In this document: positions 1 to 9,164 of the stretch, piece by piece
How the letters are laid out: every line of letters starts with the position of its first letter
Numbering within the stretch: position 1 is the stretch's first letter
Origin: Cyanobacteria bacterium FACHB-502
GTDB lineage: Bacteria > Cyanobacteriota > Cyanobacteriia > Elainellales > Elainellaceae
Direction of reading: 5' to 3'
Assembly (NCBI GenBank): GCA_014695325.1
Contig: JACJNZ010000091.1
Span: 1 to 55,936, forward strand
Length of the DNA: 55,936 nucleotides
Translations under genes and position numbers: made by a program
Notes under the pieces: generated by a model
Told to the model about the DNA's origin: nothing
Databases searched by the model: none
The model's input: only the letters and a program-made list of their open reading frames with translations

Positions 1-1
1 G

Positions 2-994
2 GACGGCTTCGAGGGCAACACGGGCATTATCATCATTGCGGCAACGAACCGTCCCGATGTCCTGGACTCCGCGCTTCTGCGCCCCGGTCGCTTCGATCGC
101 CAAGTGTCAGTCGATCTGCCGAGCTACAAGGGACGTTTAGGCATTCTGGAAGTCCATGCTCGCAACAAAAAGCTTGACGCAGATGTGTCGCTGGAAACGA
201 TCGCCCGCCGTACGCCCGGATTTTCAGGGGCAGAGCTGGCAAATATGCTCAACGAAGCGGCAATTCTGACGGCACGACGACGCAAAGATGCGATCACACT
301 GCTGGAAGTTGACGACGCGATCGATCGCGTAACCACTGGAATGACGCTGACTCCCCTGCTCGACAGCAAGAAGAAGCGGCTCATTGCCTACCACGAAGCA
401 GGACACGCACTGCTGATGACTTTGCTGAAGAACTCTGACCCGCTTAACAAGGTGACGATCATTCCGCGATCGGGGGGCATCGGCGGTTTTGCCCAGCAGA
501 CCTTTAACGAGGAAATGATTGACAGCGGCTTATACACTCGTTCCTGGCTGCTCGATCGCATTACGATCGCTCTGGGAGGACGGGCAGCTGAGCAGGAAGT
601 CTTTGGCGATGCTGAAATCACGGTGGGCGCAAGCAATGACATTCAGGTTGTGGCAAATCTGGCGCGAGAAATGGTAACGCGCTACGGAATGTCTGACCTG
701 GGACCCTTTGCTCTGGAAAGCCACAATCAGGAAGTCTTTCTGGGACGCGATCTGATGTCGCGATCGGAATACTCCGATGAAGTAGCAACCCGTGTGGATC
801 ATCAGGTGCGAGATATTGCAACGCGCTGTTATGCCGAAGCTTGCCGCATTCTGCGCGACCATCGCGAATTGCTCGATCGCATTGTGGATATGCTGCTAGA
901 GCAAGAAACGATCGACGGGGAACAGTTCCGTAAGCTAGTTGCCCAGTACGTTGAGCTTCCTGAAAAGCAGCTTACTACGGCAACCACAAGCTAA
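2..994 (+). CDS. ftsH: ATP-dependent zinc metalloprotease FtsH, 5'-truncated by the window edge
   Basis: Membrane-anchored AAA+ zinc protease. The reading frame is open from base 2, so the start codon, membrane segments and Walker motifs lie outside the window; 330 residues remain. Visible first is the AAA second region of homology ([10 protein letters not shown], then [10 protein letters not shown] with the arginine fingers), then the helical lid, then the M41 peptidase domain with zinc motif HEAGH at bases 392-406. In cyanobacteria FtsH hexamers degrade damaged membrane proteins, notably photodamaged D1, or act in the plasma membrane, depending on the paralogue. Which paralogue this is cannot be told safely: the tail ([19 protein letters not shown]) looks more like the FtsH1/FtsH3 group than FtsH2, but that is from memory. 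The family call is secure. Confidence 0.96.
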   Translation, partial: DGFEGNTGIIIIAATNRPDVLDSALLRPGRFDRQVSVDLPSYKGRLGILEVHARNKKLDADVSLETIARRTPGFSGAELANMLNEAAILTARRRKDAITLLEVDDAIDRVTTGMTLTPLLDSKKKRLIAYHEAGHALLMTLLKNSDPLNKVTIIPRSGGIGGFAQQTFNEEMIDSGLYTRSWLLDRITIALGGRAAEQEVFGDAEITVGASNDIQVVANLAREMVTRYGMSDLGPFALESHNQEVFLGRDLMSRSEYSDEVATRVDHQVRDIATRCYAEACRILRDHRELLDRIVDMLLEQETIDGEQFRKLVAQYVELPEKQLTTATTS

Positions 995-1386
995 TCGCAA
1001 CTCAAACTGCCCTGTAGCCGCCTCATTCTGGGGAACCTGCGTCCAATCCATGCTCATGCTCGAAATTCCCTAGCCCTGGGGATTTAGGGGCAAGGTAGGA
1101 GATAAACACTCCTCAAATCCCCTTTTGGGATCGCTGTGCAACCGCCAGCCTAGTTTGGAACACTACCAGCAAAATTATGAACACTAGGGATGAAATTGCT
1201 TATTTCAAGAGCAGCGTCATCCCTCTTTTGTTAGACTCTTTTCCCGTAAAACGCCGATCGGAGTCAATTTATCGATCGCTCCTTGAAGCTTTTGTAACTC
1301 TTATTTCTTCTTGTATCTGGAACTGGGAGGACCAGGAAAAATCAGGGTAACTTAGTGAAATCTAAAGCAAACCTTAAGAGGTTGAC
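995..1386. other. Intergenic gap with a degenerate dispersed-repeat copy
   Basis: No convincing gene. Bases 1076-1095 contain CTGGGGATTTAGGGGCAAGG, which in reverse complement resembles the CCCCTAAATTCCCC repeat found at 6457-6582 and 45186-45250. A partly complementary stretch follows at 1109-1131. The last 80 bases are A-rich and probably hold the promoter of the next small gene, but no clear -35/-10 pair stands out. Confidence 0.4.
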
Positions 1387-1617
1387 ATGAGTCCAACGAT
1401 GATGCGTCAGTTTTGGGCTTTCGTAGATGAGATTCGATCGACAATTCCTCTAGCCCTGGACGATCTGAGTTTAGTGCAGTGGTTGCTGCGCCAGGTGTGG
1501 TCTGAACAGCTGCTCGATCGCCAACAGCAAGACATTCTGAGCAACTATATTCATCTGCGAATTGCCCTGATTCGCGACATGGCGCAGGAATCGCAGTTTT
1601 TCTCTCACGTCTATTAA
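1387..1617 (+). CDS. Small conserved-type hypothetical protein (76 aa)
   Basis: Unrecognised. The ATG at 1387 is preceded by AAGAG-GTTGAC, a reasonable Shine-Dalgarno. The product is soluble, 76 residues, without a signal peptide or membrane segment. It is rich in Leu, Gln and Arg and predicted from composition to be helical (LSLVQWLLRQVW, then QQDILSNYIHLRIALIRDMA). It is a free-standing gene between ftsH and the amino-acid importer, separated by about 0.3-0.4 kb on each side, so the context gives no functional clue. Short helical proteins of this size are common in cyanobacteria. Coding potential rests on the good ribosome site and a protein-like composition. Confidence 0.55.
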   Translation: MSPTMMRQFWAFVDEIRSTIPLALDDLSLVQWLLRQVWSEQLLDRQQQDILSNYIHLRIALIRDMAQESQFFSHVY

Positions 1618-1944
1618 CTCCTTTAATAATTCGCTAGAACCTATAGAACATCGGAGAATCCAACTTACGATAGACAACCTGTACACTAAGATACAAAACT
1701 GAAGCGCAAACCAGGAGAATGTAAAAAAGTGAGAAGAATCCAGGCGAGATTGATCCCATTCTGATTTGGATCTGAAACCCTGGATAAATGACTTCTCATT
1801 CCTCTGGCAAGGTTTAGGTAAATCGGGCAGTACTGGCTTATTGGTGCTGCTTTTGTTGAATCTCGCTTCTGTTTAGGGTCAGAGTGAATAGTTAGAGCTG
1901 TTCTTGTTTTCGATTCTCTAATGAATAAAGTGGGTGAAATAAAT
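1618..1944. other. Leader region of the amino-acid ABC operon
   Basis: Non-coding stretch upstream of the importer operon. The main visible structure is the long interrupted inverted repeat at 1730-1798, listed separately. A GTA...TAC pair at 1818-1833 has a 10-base spacer instead of the 8 of an NtcA site. No clear promoter hexamers were identified. Confidence 0.4.
1730..1798 (+). promoter_or_regulatory. Long interrupted inverted repeat in the ABC-operon leader
   Basis: Two nested pairs of complementary arms are visible: TGAGAAG (1730-1736) with CTTCTCA (1792-1798), and ATCCAGG (1738-1744) with CCTGGAT (1779-1785). They enclose about 34 bases of loop. There is no T-run after it, so it is unlikely to be a simple terminator. 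It lies about 150 bases before the binding-protein start and would fall in a 5' leader if transcription begins upstream of it. It could be a protein-binding palindrome or an RNA structure. It matches no riboswitch class I know. Confidence 0.35.
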
Positions 1945-3039
1945 ATGAGGAAGTGGGGTTCCCTTTTCCTGGCTGCAACCCTGACGGTTGCAACGCTGAG
2001 TGCCTGTGGATCGGGCGCAAGCAACACAGCGACGACGAACACTGGAGCAGGAGGTGGAGCTGCTGCTCCGGCAGCGAATACAGGCAGCCGTCTCGATACG
2101 ATCAAGTCTCGTGGATCGCTTATTTGCGGCGTAGAAGGTACAATTCCTGGCTTCAGCTTTGTAGATTCCAGCGGTAACTACTCTGGACTGGATGTTGACA
2201 TTTGTAAAGCAGTGGCAGCCGCCGTTCTTGGTGATCCGACCAAAGTAGAGTATCGCAACCTCGATTCTTCGGCTCGTTTCCCGGCACTGCAAAACGGCGA
2301 AGTCGATATGCTATCCCGAAACACGACCTGGACGAGTAGCCGGGATTCGACGGGTGGAAACGGTCTGGAATTTGCGCCGACTGTTTTCTATGACGGTCAG
2401 GGCTTGATGGTGAAAGAAGATTCCGGAATTCGAGCATTTAGGGATTTGAACGGTAAATCAGTTTGCGTTGAAACCGGAACGACGACTGAGCTAAACCTTG
2501 CTTCACGGGCAAGAGAAGCAGGGGTCACGATTAATGAAGTGAAGTTCCAGGACTCCAACGCCAACTTCGCGGCTTATCAGGAAGGACGCTGTGAAGCGGT
2601 GACCACTGACAGATCGCAGCTTGCAGCAAAACGGAGTGCCTTCCCGACGCCCGATGATCACGTTCTGCTGCCGGATGTGCTGTCAAAAGAGCCGCTAGCT
2701 CCTGTGACCGTTAACAACGACTCGCGCTGGTCTGACACCGTGAAATGGGTTGTCTACGGACTGTTCCAGGCAGAAGAGTTTGGCATCACGCAGGCAAATG
2801 TGCAGCAAAAGGTGCAAGACCAAAACCCTGATATCCAAAACTTCTTGGGTGCACAGGGCGAGCTGGGAACTCAGTTGGGTCTGTCGAATGACTTCATGGT
2901 GAAAGCGGTTCAGGCAGTCGGCAACTACGGCGAGGTGTTTGAGCGCAATGTAGGCACAAACTCTCAGCTCAAGATCGATCGCGGTCAAAATCGCCTCTGG
3001 ACGAAGGGCGGTCTGATGTATTCGCCGCCATTCCGCTAG
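1945..3039 (+). CDS. Polar amino-acid ABC transporter, periplasmic binding lipoprotein
   Basis: Solute receptor of an amino-acid importer of the Bzt/Aap type (cyanobacterial N-II/Nat system, NatF-like). From the ATG at 1945 the protein opens with MRKWGS, a hydrophobic stretch and a lipobox LSAC at residues 18-21, so it should be a lipoprotein tethered to the plasma membrane. A low-complexity Asn/Thr/Gly/Ala linker follows, then a SBP_bac_3 fold (RLDTIKSRGSLICGV, SGLDVDICKAVAAAV, GKSVCVETGTTTELNL). An upstream in-frame ATG at 1921 would add eight residues but has no ribosome site, whereas 1945 follows GTGGGTGAAA. It is the first gene of a binding protein-permease-permease-ATPase operon. Substrates of relatives are acidic and neutral amino acids; the exact ligand cannot be read here. 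Confidence 0.92.
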   Translation: MRKWGSLFLAATLTVATLSACGSGASNTATTNTGAGGGAAAPAANTGSRLDTIKSRGSLICGVEGTIPGFSFVDSSGNYSGLDVDICKAVAAAVLGDPTKVEYRNLDSSARFPALQNGEVDMLSRNTTWTSSRDSTGGNGLEFAPTVFYDGQGLMVKEDSGIRAFRDLNGKSVCVETGTTTELNLASRAREAGVTINEVKFQDSNANFAAYQEGRCEAVTTDRSQLAAKRSAFPTPDDHVLLPDVLSKEPLAPVTVNNDSRWSDTVKWVVYGLFQAEEFGITQANVQQKVQDQNPDIQNFLGAQGELGTQLGLSNDFMVKAVQAVGNYGEVFERNVGTNSQLKIDRGQNRLWTKGGLMYSPPFR

Positions 3040-3054
3040 ACTCTATCTGTCTGT

Positions 3055-3087
3055 GATAAAGACTTTCCACCTTGGAGAGTCTTTATC
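3055..3087 (+). promoter_or_regulatory. Intercistronic stem-loop after the binding-protein gene
   Basis: GATAAAGACTTTCC (3055-3068) pairs with GGAGAGTCTTTATC (3074-3087) around a 5-base loop: a 14-bp stem with one G-T pair. No U-run follows, so it is better read as an mRNA-stabilising or processing hairpin than a full terminator. Such hairpins commonly follow the binding-protein gene of ABC operons, where that subunit is needed in excess. Confidence 0.7.
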
Positions 3088-3147
3088 GCTTCAACGGGTC
3101 GCTTTTCATTCTCTCCGTGATTCTGCCGCCTTGATACCTTTCCCGCT

Positions 3148-4320
3148 ATGACTTCTTCGACTGATCCTTCTTCTGAAAAAATTCCCATTTGGCGTGATGA
3201 TCGCTTTGTCAGAATTGCAGTTCAAGCGATCGTGCTGCTGGCTGTCGTGACGGTCGGCGCGATCCTGATGGGCAATATGAGCCGTAACCTTCAGCAGCTT
3301 GGACGACAGTTTGACTTCAACTTTCTGCGAAATCAGTCTGGCTTCAATATCGGTGAAGGAATTCTTTCCTATAAGCCTACAGACACTTATTTCTGGGCAC
3401 TTGTCGTTGGCTTTACTAATACGCTGCGGCTGATCTTGGTCGGGTTTGTTGCCGCAACGGTGTTAGGCATTCTTGCCGGAGTTGCCAGCTTTTCTAATAA
3501 CTGGCTGGTCAAAAAAATTAGTCAGTTCTACGTCGAAATCGTTCGCAACACGCCGCTGCTGCTTCAGCTCTTTTTCTGGTACTTCGCCGTCTTTTTTGGA
3601 ATGTCGCAGGGTGCGAACGTTACTCGTCTGCCTGGATCGGTGCTGGTGAGCAAGAAAGGAATTGTGATTCCGTGGCCCGCCAACCAACCGATCGCCTGGC
3701 TATCGCTGACTGCGTTGATTGGGCTAGCGATCGCGGCTTCGATCGTCTGGCGGCAGCGTATTAAAGTGATGGAAGAACAGGGCGCATCCGGCAAACCGCA
3801 GCGCTATATGCTTATCGGCATGGCTGTGGCGGCACTGGTTATCTTCCTGTTTGGCTTGGGCTGGCAGTTTCCACAGGTGGCTAATAACGATACTCAAGGC
3901 GGACTGCGAATGTCGCTGGAGTATGGCTCGATGCTAGCAGGTCTTGCCTTTTATACTGGGGCATTTATTGCAGAAATTGTCCGGGCAGGGATTCAGTCCG
4001 TTTCTAAGGGGCAGTGGGAAGCAGCAAGAGCCTTAGGGCTGCATTCTGGGTTAGCGATGCGGCTGGTCGTGTTTCCACAGGCGTTGCGCGTGATTATTCC
4101 CTCGCTAAACAGCCAGTACATTAACCTGGCAAAGAACTCTAGTTTGGCACTGGCGATCGGCTATCCCGATATTTTTGCCACCGCGCAAACCACGCTAAAC
4201 CAAACTGGACGGGCAGTGGAAGTCGTTTTGCTGATCATGCTGACCTACCTGATCGCCGATCTGCTGATTTCTCTGTTTATGAACCAGCTCAATCGCCTAG
4301 TGCAAATTACAGAACGATAA
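3148..4320 (+). CDS. Amino-acid ABC transporter permease 1 (AapQ/BztB/NatG-like)
   Basis: First inner-membrane subunit of the importer, 390 residues. It is longer than HisM-type permeases because of an inserted periplasmic/membrane section between about residues 150 and 235, as in BztB/AapQ. N-terminal membrane anchor at about 23-45 (IAVQAIVLLAVVTVGAILMG). The core BPD_transp_1 domain has the conserved entry motif VEIVRNTPLLLQLFFWYF and the EAA loop EAARALGLHSG near residue 291, which docks onto the ATPase. It starts 108 bases after the binding-protein gene, past the hairpin, and is followed 54 bases later by the second permease. Together the two form the heterodimeric channel. Confidence 0.93.
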   Translation: MTSSTDPSSEKIPIWRDDRFVRIAVQAIVLLAVVTVGAILMGNMSRNLQQLGRQFDFNFLRNQSGFNIGEGILSYKPTDTYFWALVVGFTNTLRLILVGFVAATVLGILAGVASFSNNWLVKKISQFYVEIVRNTPLLLQLFFWYFAVFFGMSQGANVTRLPGSVLVSKKGIVIPWPANQPIAWLSLTALIGLAIAASIVWRQRIKVMEEQGASGKPQRYMLIGMAVAALVIFLFGLGWQFPQVANNDTQGGLRMSLEYGSMLAGLAFYTGAFIAEIVRAGIQSVSKGQWEAARALGLHSGLAMRLVVFPQALRVIIPSLNSQYINLAKNSSLALAIGYPDIFATAQTTLNQTGRAVEVVLLIMLTYLIADLLISLFMNQLNRLVQITER

Positions 4321-4374
4321 AAACGTTTCTAGCCCTTCTTTTTAACCATTTCTCCGATTTCAGCTGCGCCTCTT

Positions 4375-5586
4375 ATGACCACTCTGCATACTGCTCCGAC
4401 TAGTGCCCCCGCGCAACCCGCATCCACACCGATCGCCTGGCTTCGCAAAAATTTGTTCAATAGCTGGTTTAACTCGCTGCTGACGATCGCGATTGTCTTT
4501 GTTCTGGGCAGAACGCTGTTTGGCTTTATCTGGTGGGCAACGACCACGGCGAAGTGGCAAGTCATTCCCGCAAACCTGCCGCTCTTCTTTGTGGGACGAT
4601 TCCCGGCGAATCAGTACTGGCGGCTGGCTCTAATGCTGGCAATGATTGGTGGACTCGGCGGATTAACCTGGGGTGTGGTTGCCCGAAATCAGCCCAAGCT
4701 CCTGTCGCGGAACGTACTGATTGGGTTTGGTATTTTTGCCCTGGTGCTGCTGCTGCTGCCGACGCCGTTTGCCTATCGCTTAATTTTGCTGGCGATCGAG
4801 GCCCTGGTGCTGGGGACGATCGGGGCAGGTCAACAAATCGGCAGACGAGTTCCGGGCATTGCTAAATGGTTGCCCCTGGCATGGATTCTCTCGTTCTTTA
4901 TCGCGCTCTGGCTGATGCGCGGCGGCTTCGGGCTACCCCTGGTGCAGACCACTGCCTGGGGCGGCTGGATGTTGACAGTGTTTATGTCAGTCGTGAGCAT
5001 TGCCCTGTCGTTTCCGTTTGGGTTGCTGCTAGCATTGGGGCGGCAGAGTTCTTTACCCGTGATTCGTTGGCTTTGCACAATTTATATTGAAGTCATTCGC
5101 GGCATTCCCCTGATCTCGATTTTGTTTATCGGTCTGGTGATGGTTCCGCTGTTTCTGCCTGCTGGAAGCCGGCCAGATCTGGTACTGCGAGCAATTCTGG
5201 GTCTGACGCTGTTTGCGGCTGCCTACCAAGCCGAAACCATCCGGGGTGGACTCCAGGCAATTCCCAAAGGACAATCTGAGGCAGCCAGCGCACTGGGGCT
5301 AAACACACCGCTGACGCTGGGACTGATCGTGTTGCCCCAGGCACTCAAGATTTCGATTCCGGCAATCGTGGGACTGTTTATCAGCCTGCTGCAAGATACA
5401 ACCCTGGTAGCGATCGTGGGACTTTCAGACCTGCTGGGGATTAGTCGATCGATTCTGGCAAACCCCCTGTTTATTGGCAGATACGCCGAAGTTTATTTAT
5501 TTATCGGTGTGTTGTACTGGGCAGTGTGTTACACCATGGCCTGGGCAGCTCGACGGCTTGAAACCAGCTTGAATAGTGAGCACTAA
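4375..5586 (+). CDS. Amino-acid ABC transporter permease 2 (AapM/BztC/NatH-like)
   Basis: Second membrane subunit, 403 residues, with extra N-terminal membrane segments (about residues 35-60 and 80-180) before the transport core, as in AapM/BztC. The core contains YIEVIRGIPLISILFIGLVM and the EAA loop EAASALGLN near residue 302, followed by PQALKISIPAIVG. The final segment has paired helices ending in AARRLETSLNSEH. It lies in the same operon as the preceding permease; the ATPase starts 84 bases downstream. Together with the other permease it would form the pore of a polar amino-acid uptake system. Confidence 0.93.
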   Translation: MTTLHTAPTSAPAQPASTPIAWLRKNLFNSWFNSLLTIAIVFVLGRTLFGFIWWATTTAKWQVIPANLPLFFVGRFPANQYWRLALMLAMIGGLGGLTWGVVARNQPKLLSRNVLIGFGIFALVLLLLPTPFAYRLILLAIEALVLGTIGAGQQIGRRVPGIAKWLPLAWILSFFIALWLMRGGFGLPLVQTTAWGGWMLTVFMSVVSIALSFPFGLLLALGRQSSLPVIRWLCTIYIEVIRGIPLISILFIGLVMVPLFLPAGSRPDLVLRAILGLTLFAAAYQAETIRGGLQAIPKGQSEAASALGLNTPLTLGLIVLPQALKISIPAIVGLFISLLQDTTLVAIVGLSDLLGISRSILANPLFIGRYAEVYLFIGVLYWAVCYTMAWAARRLETSLNSEH

Positions 5587-5669
5587 CGCAGATTCAATAA
5601 TCCCAAATGACAATTCCAAACATCTCTAAAAAAATCTCATCTTTTAATGCCTGATAGGGAGAATAACCG

Positions 5670-6449
5670 ATGACTCAACTCCAGCCCGAAGCCACCCTGA
5701 ATGGTGGAACCTCAACCGAACCAATGATTGTCGCTCAACAGGTCGAAAAGTGGTACGACAACAACTTTCATGTGCTGCGCGGCGTTGACCTCACCGTCCG
5801 CAAAGGCGAAGTGGTGGTGGTCATGGGTCCGTCTGGCTCTGGGAAATCCACGTTTATTCGGACGTTTAACGCGCTGGAAACCTATCAAAAGGGCAGCATT
5901 ACGATCGACGGCATTCACCTCAGCCATGACCTAAAAAATATCGAAGCAATTCGCCGCGAAGTCGGCATGGTGTTTCAGCAGTTCAACCTGTTTCCTCACC
6001 TGACTGTGCTGCAAAACGTCACCCTGGCTCCGATCTGGGTGCGCCGCTGGACGAGAGCTAGAGCCGAAGAAGTCGCAATGCAGCTTCTTGAACGGGTCGG
6101 CATCCTGAATCAGGCGCAAAAGTTTCCAGGTCAGCTTTCCGGCGGTCAGCAGCAGCGGGTGGCGATCGCCCGTGCCCTGGCAATGCAGCCCAAAATCATG
6201 CTGTTCGACGAACCCACCTCTGCCCTCGACCCGGAAATGGTGCGCGAAGTGCTAGACGTAATGCGAACCCTGGCAAGAAGCGGCATGACGATGGTGTGCG
6301 TTACTCACGAAGTCGGATTTGCCCGTGAAGTTGCCGATCGCGTCGTGCTAATGGATAGCGGTCTATTAGTGGAAGAAGCGGAGCCAAACGAGTTTTTTAA
6401 CAATCCTAAAGAGGATCGCACGAAGAAGTTTCTATCGCAGATTCTTTAA
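5670..6449 (+). CDS. Amino-acid ABC transporter ATP-binding protein (GlnQ/AapP/BztD type)
   Basis: Cytoplasmic ATPase that drives the importer, 259 residues. All ABC motifs are present in order: Walker A GPSGSGKS at about 53-60, Q-loop [11 protein letters not shown], signature LSGGQQQR near 155, Walker B IMLFDEP and the switch histidine in VTHEVG. The ATG at 5670 is preceded by GGGAGAATAACCG, a clear ribosome site. In Anabaena the equivalent ATPase (BgtA) is shared by two amino-acid systems; whether this one is shared cannot be seen. Last gene of the operon; a tandem repeat follows immediately, without a clear hairpin terminator of its own. Confidence 0.95.
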   Translation: MTQLQPEATLNGGTSTEPMIVAQQVEKWYDNNFHVLRGVDLTVRKGEVVVVMGPSGSGKSTFIRTFNALETYQKGSITIDGIHLSHDLKNIEAIRREVGMVFQQFNLFPHLTVLQNVTLAPIWVRRWTRARAEEVAMQLLERVGILNQAQKFPGQLSGGQQQRVAIARALAMQPKIMLFDEPTSALDPEMVREVLDVMRTLARSGMTMVCVTHEVGFAREVADRVVLMDSGLLVEEAEPNEFFNNPKEDRTKKFLSQIL

Positions 6450-6456
6450 GAGAAGG

Positions 6457-6582
6457 TTTGAGCCAGTCTTCGAGATCCCGCATCGCTCCCTCAATTCCCC
6501 ACCCGTGAAGGACTTTGAATTTGAGCCAGTCCTCAAGATCCTGCATTGCCCCCTAAATTCCCCACTAGTGGGGGACTTTGAA
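6457..6582. repeat. Tandem 63-bp dispersed-repeat unit (two copies)
   Basis: Bases 6457-6519 and 6520-6582 are two 63-base copies that differ at roughly ten positions. The second copy contains CCCCTAAATTCCCC followed by the perfect 14-base palindrome CCCCACTAGTGGGG. Related sequence occurs at 45186-45250 (inverted) and, more distantly, at 34181-34262 and 1076-1131. It sits between two convergent genes (ABC ATPase and thiO-thiG), where its palindromes might also terminate transcription. Confidence 0.85.
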
Positions 6583-6595
6583 ACAGAGATCAGTC

Positions 6596-8578
6596 CTACT
6601 CGGTAATTCGGCCGCTTAGGGGCGAACTCGCACTGGCAAAAGCCTTGACCGGAATTCGTCCTGCCAGATACGCCATCCGTCCTGCTTCTGCGCCGAATCG
6701 CATTGCCTGTGCCATCAGGGGCGGATTTTCAGCCTGGGCGATCGCCGTATTGATCAGCAGTGCATCAGCTCCCATTTCCATTGCCTGCGCGGCTTCGCTG
6801 GGCGTACCGATTCCGGCATCCACGACGACGGGAATTTTGGCGTTCTCGATAATGATCTGAATATTTGCCGTGTTGCGAATGCCTTGTCCTGAGCCAATTG
6901 GGGAACCCAGGGGCATCACCGTCGCACAGCCAATTTCCTCCAGGCGTTTTGCTAAAAGCGGGTCGGCGTTGATGTAGGGCAGCACGGCAAATCCTTCTTT
7001 GACCAACTGTTCGGCGGCTTCGAGTGTACCGATCGGGTCAGGCAAAAGATATTTCGAGTCGGGAATCACTTCTAATTTGACAAAGTGATTGTCTTCCTGA
7101 CCCAGCAGCTTTGCCATTTCGCGTCCAAGCCGCGCCACCCGAATCGCATCTTCTGCGGTTTGACAGCCTGCGGTGTTCGGCAGCATCCAGATTTTTTGCC
7201 AGTCGATCGCCTCAGCCAAACCCTCATGTCCGGGGGCGTTGTTTTGTACACGCCGAACTGCCACAGTGACAATTTCGCAGCCGCTAGAGACGATGCTGCC
7301 CTGCATTTCGGCAACATTTCGATACTTTCCAGTTCCAGTCATCAGGCGCGATCGAAACTCCCGTCCGGCAATAATCAGAGGCTCATCGGCAAAAGGGGCA
7401 GGAGCTGGGGAAGCGGGGATCTGAGGGGTCGAAAATTGCAGCATAGGAGGTTGGGTTGAGACGGGTGCGAGGGGGGATGGGGATTGGGTGGGACAGAGGA
7501 AACGTTGCCAGGAGAATTCGTTGAGCAATGGGTCGATCGTGCCATTCCAGACGCGATCGGCAATCAACCGGGCGGTAATAGGCGTGAGCAAAATACCGTT
7601 GCGGAAGTGTCCCGTTGCCAGGGTGAGATTATCACAGAGGCTATCACCGAGAATAGGCATTTCATCAGGCGTTGCAGGACGGAAGCCCCACCAGCATTCC
7701 TGAATCGGGAAGTCTTTCAGTGCCGGGTAAAGCTGGATTGCAGCATTCAGAAGGGTTTGTAGTCCTGCGGGGGTGTTGCCGGGCGTGAAGCCGATCGTCT
7801 CACTGGTTGCCCCGATCACAATCCGTCGATCTTGACGCGGCACAATATAAACGTTTTCGCCGTACAGTACCCGCTGAAGCGGTAGGGGTGAAATTTCTGA
7901 CGGCACGCGAATCGCCAGCATTTGTCCTTTACAAGGCTGCACCGGAACTGGAATAATCGACTGCGACCAGGCTCCGGTTGCCAGGATGTAATGCCCCGCC
8001 GATCGATCGCCCCCATTCGATCGCAACTTGACGACCTGCCCCTGCTGCTGCACAATTTCTGTGACCGTCACGCCTTCCTGGATTTCAACGCCGATCATTT
8101 CTGCCACCGATCGTAGCGTTTGCGCCAGGGCACGATTATCAACCTGTCCTTCTTCGGGATACCACCAGCCACCGATCACTTGTTCGCTTAATTCAGGCTG
8201 TACCAGATGAATTGCAGGGCGATCGAGCCAGTAAGCAGGCAGGGAATCCAGAACTGGAGGGTTTTGCGAATCAGCCGCTTCAGTCACGGGGGCAAGAATG
8301 CCGCAAGCCCAGTAGCCTGTGGAGCGATCGGTCAGGGATTCGAGTTTGCTGATCCATTCTGGGTAGAGCCTGAGGCTTTGCAGACACAGTTCACGCATCG
8401 GCGCATCGGCAATTGCTTCGGCACTGGGAGCCAGCATTCCAGCAGCAGCATGGCTGGCAGCTTCCTGAAAATCTCGGCTTAAAACAGTGACAGAGGCTCC
8501 GCGCAGCTTTAGCTCGATCGCGATCGACAGCCCAATCACGCCGCCGCCAATAATCAAAACATCAGACGTTGAATTCAT
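6596..8578 (-). CDS. thiO-thiG: Bifunctional glycine oxidase ThiO / thiazole synthase ThiG fusion
   Basis: Thiamine thiazole biosynthesis in one 660-residue protein. Residues 1 to about 365 are ThiO, an FAD-dependent glycine oxidase ([17 protein letters not shown] at 6-22) that makes dehydroglycine. A Pro/Ser/Gln-rich linker of about 35 residues follows. Residues 400-660 are ThiG ([20 protein letters not shown]), with the Schiff-base lysine in VKLEV near residue 501 and the phosphate loop [12 protein letters not shown]. ThiG condenses 1-deoxyxylulose 5-phosphate, dehydroglycine and ThiS thiocarboxylate. The frame runs 50 codons further upstream, but the ATG at 8578 begins exactly at the FAD fold, so it was chosen. 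No TPP riboswitch is visible upstream. ThiO-ThiG fusions are known in cyanobacteria. Confidence 0.95.
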   Translation of the reverse strand: MNSTSDVLIIGGGVIGLSIAIELKLRGASVTVLSRDFQEAASHAAAGMLAPSAEAIADAPMRELCLQSLRLYPEWISKLESLTDRSTGYWACGILAPVTEAADSQNPPVLDSLPAYWLDRPAIHLVQPELSEQVIGGWWYPEEGQVDNRALAQTLRSVAEMIGVEIQEGVTVTEIVQQQGQVVKLRSNGGDRSAGHYILATGAWSQSIIPVPVQPCKGQMLAIRVPSEISPLPLQRVLYGENVYIVPRQDRRIVIGATSETIGFTPGNTPAGLQTLLNAAIQLYPALKDFPIQECWWGFRPATPDEMPILGDSLCDNLTLATGHFRNGILLTPITARLIADRVWNGTIDPLLNEFSWQRFLCPTQSPSPLAPVSTQPPMLQFSTPQIPASPAPAPFADEPLIIAGREFRSRLMTGTGKYRNVAEMQGSIVSSGCEIVTVAVRRVQNNAPGHEGLAEAIDWQKIWMLPNTAGCQTAEDAIRVARLGREMAKLLGQEDNHFVKLEVIPDSKYLLPDPIGTLEAAEQLVKEGFAVLPYINADPLLAKRLEEIGCATVMPLGSPIGSGQGIRNTANIQIIIENAKIPVVVDAGIGTPSEAAQAMEMGADALLINTAIAQAENPPLMAQAMRFGAEAGRMAYLAGRIPVKAFASASSPLSGRITE

Positions 8579-8612
8579 TGCAAGTAAGGACGGATCTCCA
8601 GAGTTTTTTAAC

Positions 8613-9125
8613 CTACCACAGTCCTGTAACCGGGTTTCTGCCAAGCGGGGGAGGCGTGGTAGAAGGGTTAGAGGGAGAAGGAGTACTGTAAGGCGGCACG
8701 ATCGGCGGAGGGGGAGCAACACCTCCATTCTGGTAGGGCTCTACTGTTTGCGGATAGTTTGCCGCAGAGCTGGTTCTGGGAGGACGAGTTGGGATCGGAA
8801 CGGTGGGGGCAGGTCGCACGGGCGGCGGCTGATTCGACAAAAGATAAGGAAGATCCTGCCATCCGGGTTGTACAACTCCCACCGCAAAAGGATTCAAACG
8901 AAAATTTCGCAGATCTGGCAATCGATCGAAGGAAAACCCTTGCTGTTGAAACCAGGGAATTAGCCGATCGCTCATTAGCACCACCAGCACCGCCAGTAGC
9001 ACCAGCGCGATCGTTCGACCCACATCCTTGAAAACATCGATCGTGTTAAAAACAAAGCCCAGCAGCACAATTCCCACCAGCGCAATCAGCAGGGTAATCG
9101 GTTCCGGCACGGTGGATACTCCCAT
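8613..9125 (-). CDS. Proline-rich membrane protein A (170 aa), unknown function
   Basis: Not a family I recognise. Two hydrophobic helices occupy about residues 9-26 and 36-52. A short region ([15 protein letters not shown]) and then about 100 residues rich in Pro, Ser and Thr follow, with a C-terminus reading NPVTGLW. No lipobox or cleavable signal is evident. The gene lies 34 bases upstream of thiO-thiG on the same strand, so the two may be cotranscribed, but nothing links it to thiamine. The next gene upstream encodes a protein of the same plan that also ends in GLW, so they may be diverged duplicates. Confidence 0.7.
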   Translation of the reverse strand: MGVSTVPEPITLLIALVGIVLLGFVFNTIDVFKDVGRTIALVLLAVLVVLMSDRLIPWFQQQGFSFDRLPDLRNFRLNPFAVGVVQPGWQDLPYLLSNQPPPVRPAPTVPIPTRPPRTSSAANYPQTVEPYQNGGVAPPPPIVPPYSTPSPSNPSTTPPPLGRNPVTGLW

Positions 9126-9164
9126 TCTGATATTCCTATCATCGCCCAGGCAATCAGATTTGCG

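Noticed and set aside
1818-1833. GTA...TAC pair resembling an NtcA site upstream of the amino-acid importer
   Set aside because: The spacer is 10 bases, not the 8 of the GTAN8TAC consensus, and no -10 box sits at the right distance.
8579-9160. Looked for a TPP riboswitch ahead of thiO-thiG
   Set aside because: The conserved CTGAGA and ACCTGATCTGG-type segments are absent and the region is coding for the upstream membrane protein.
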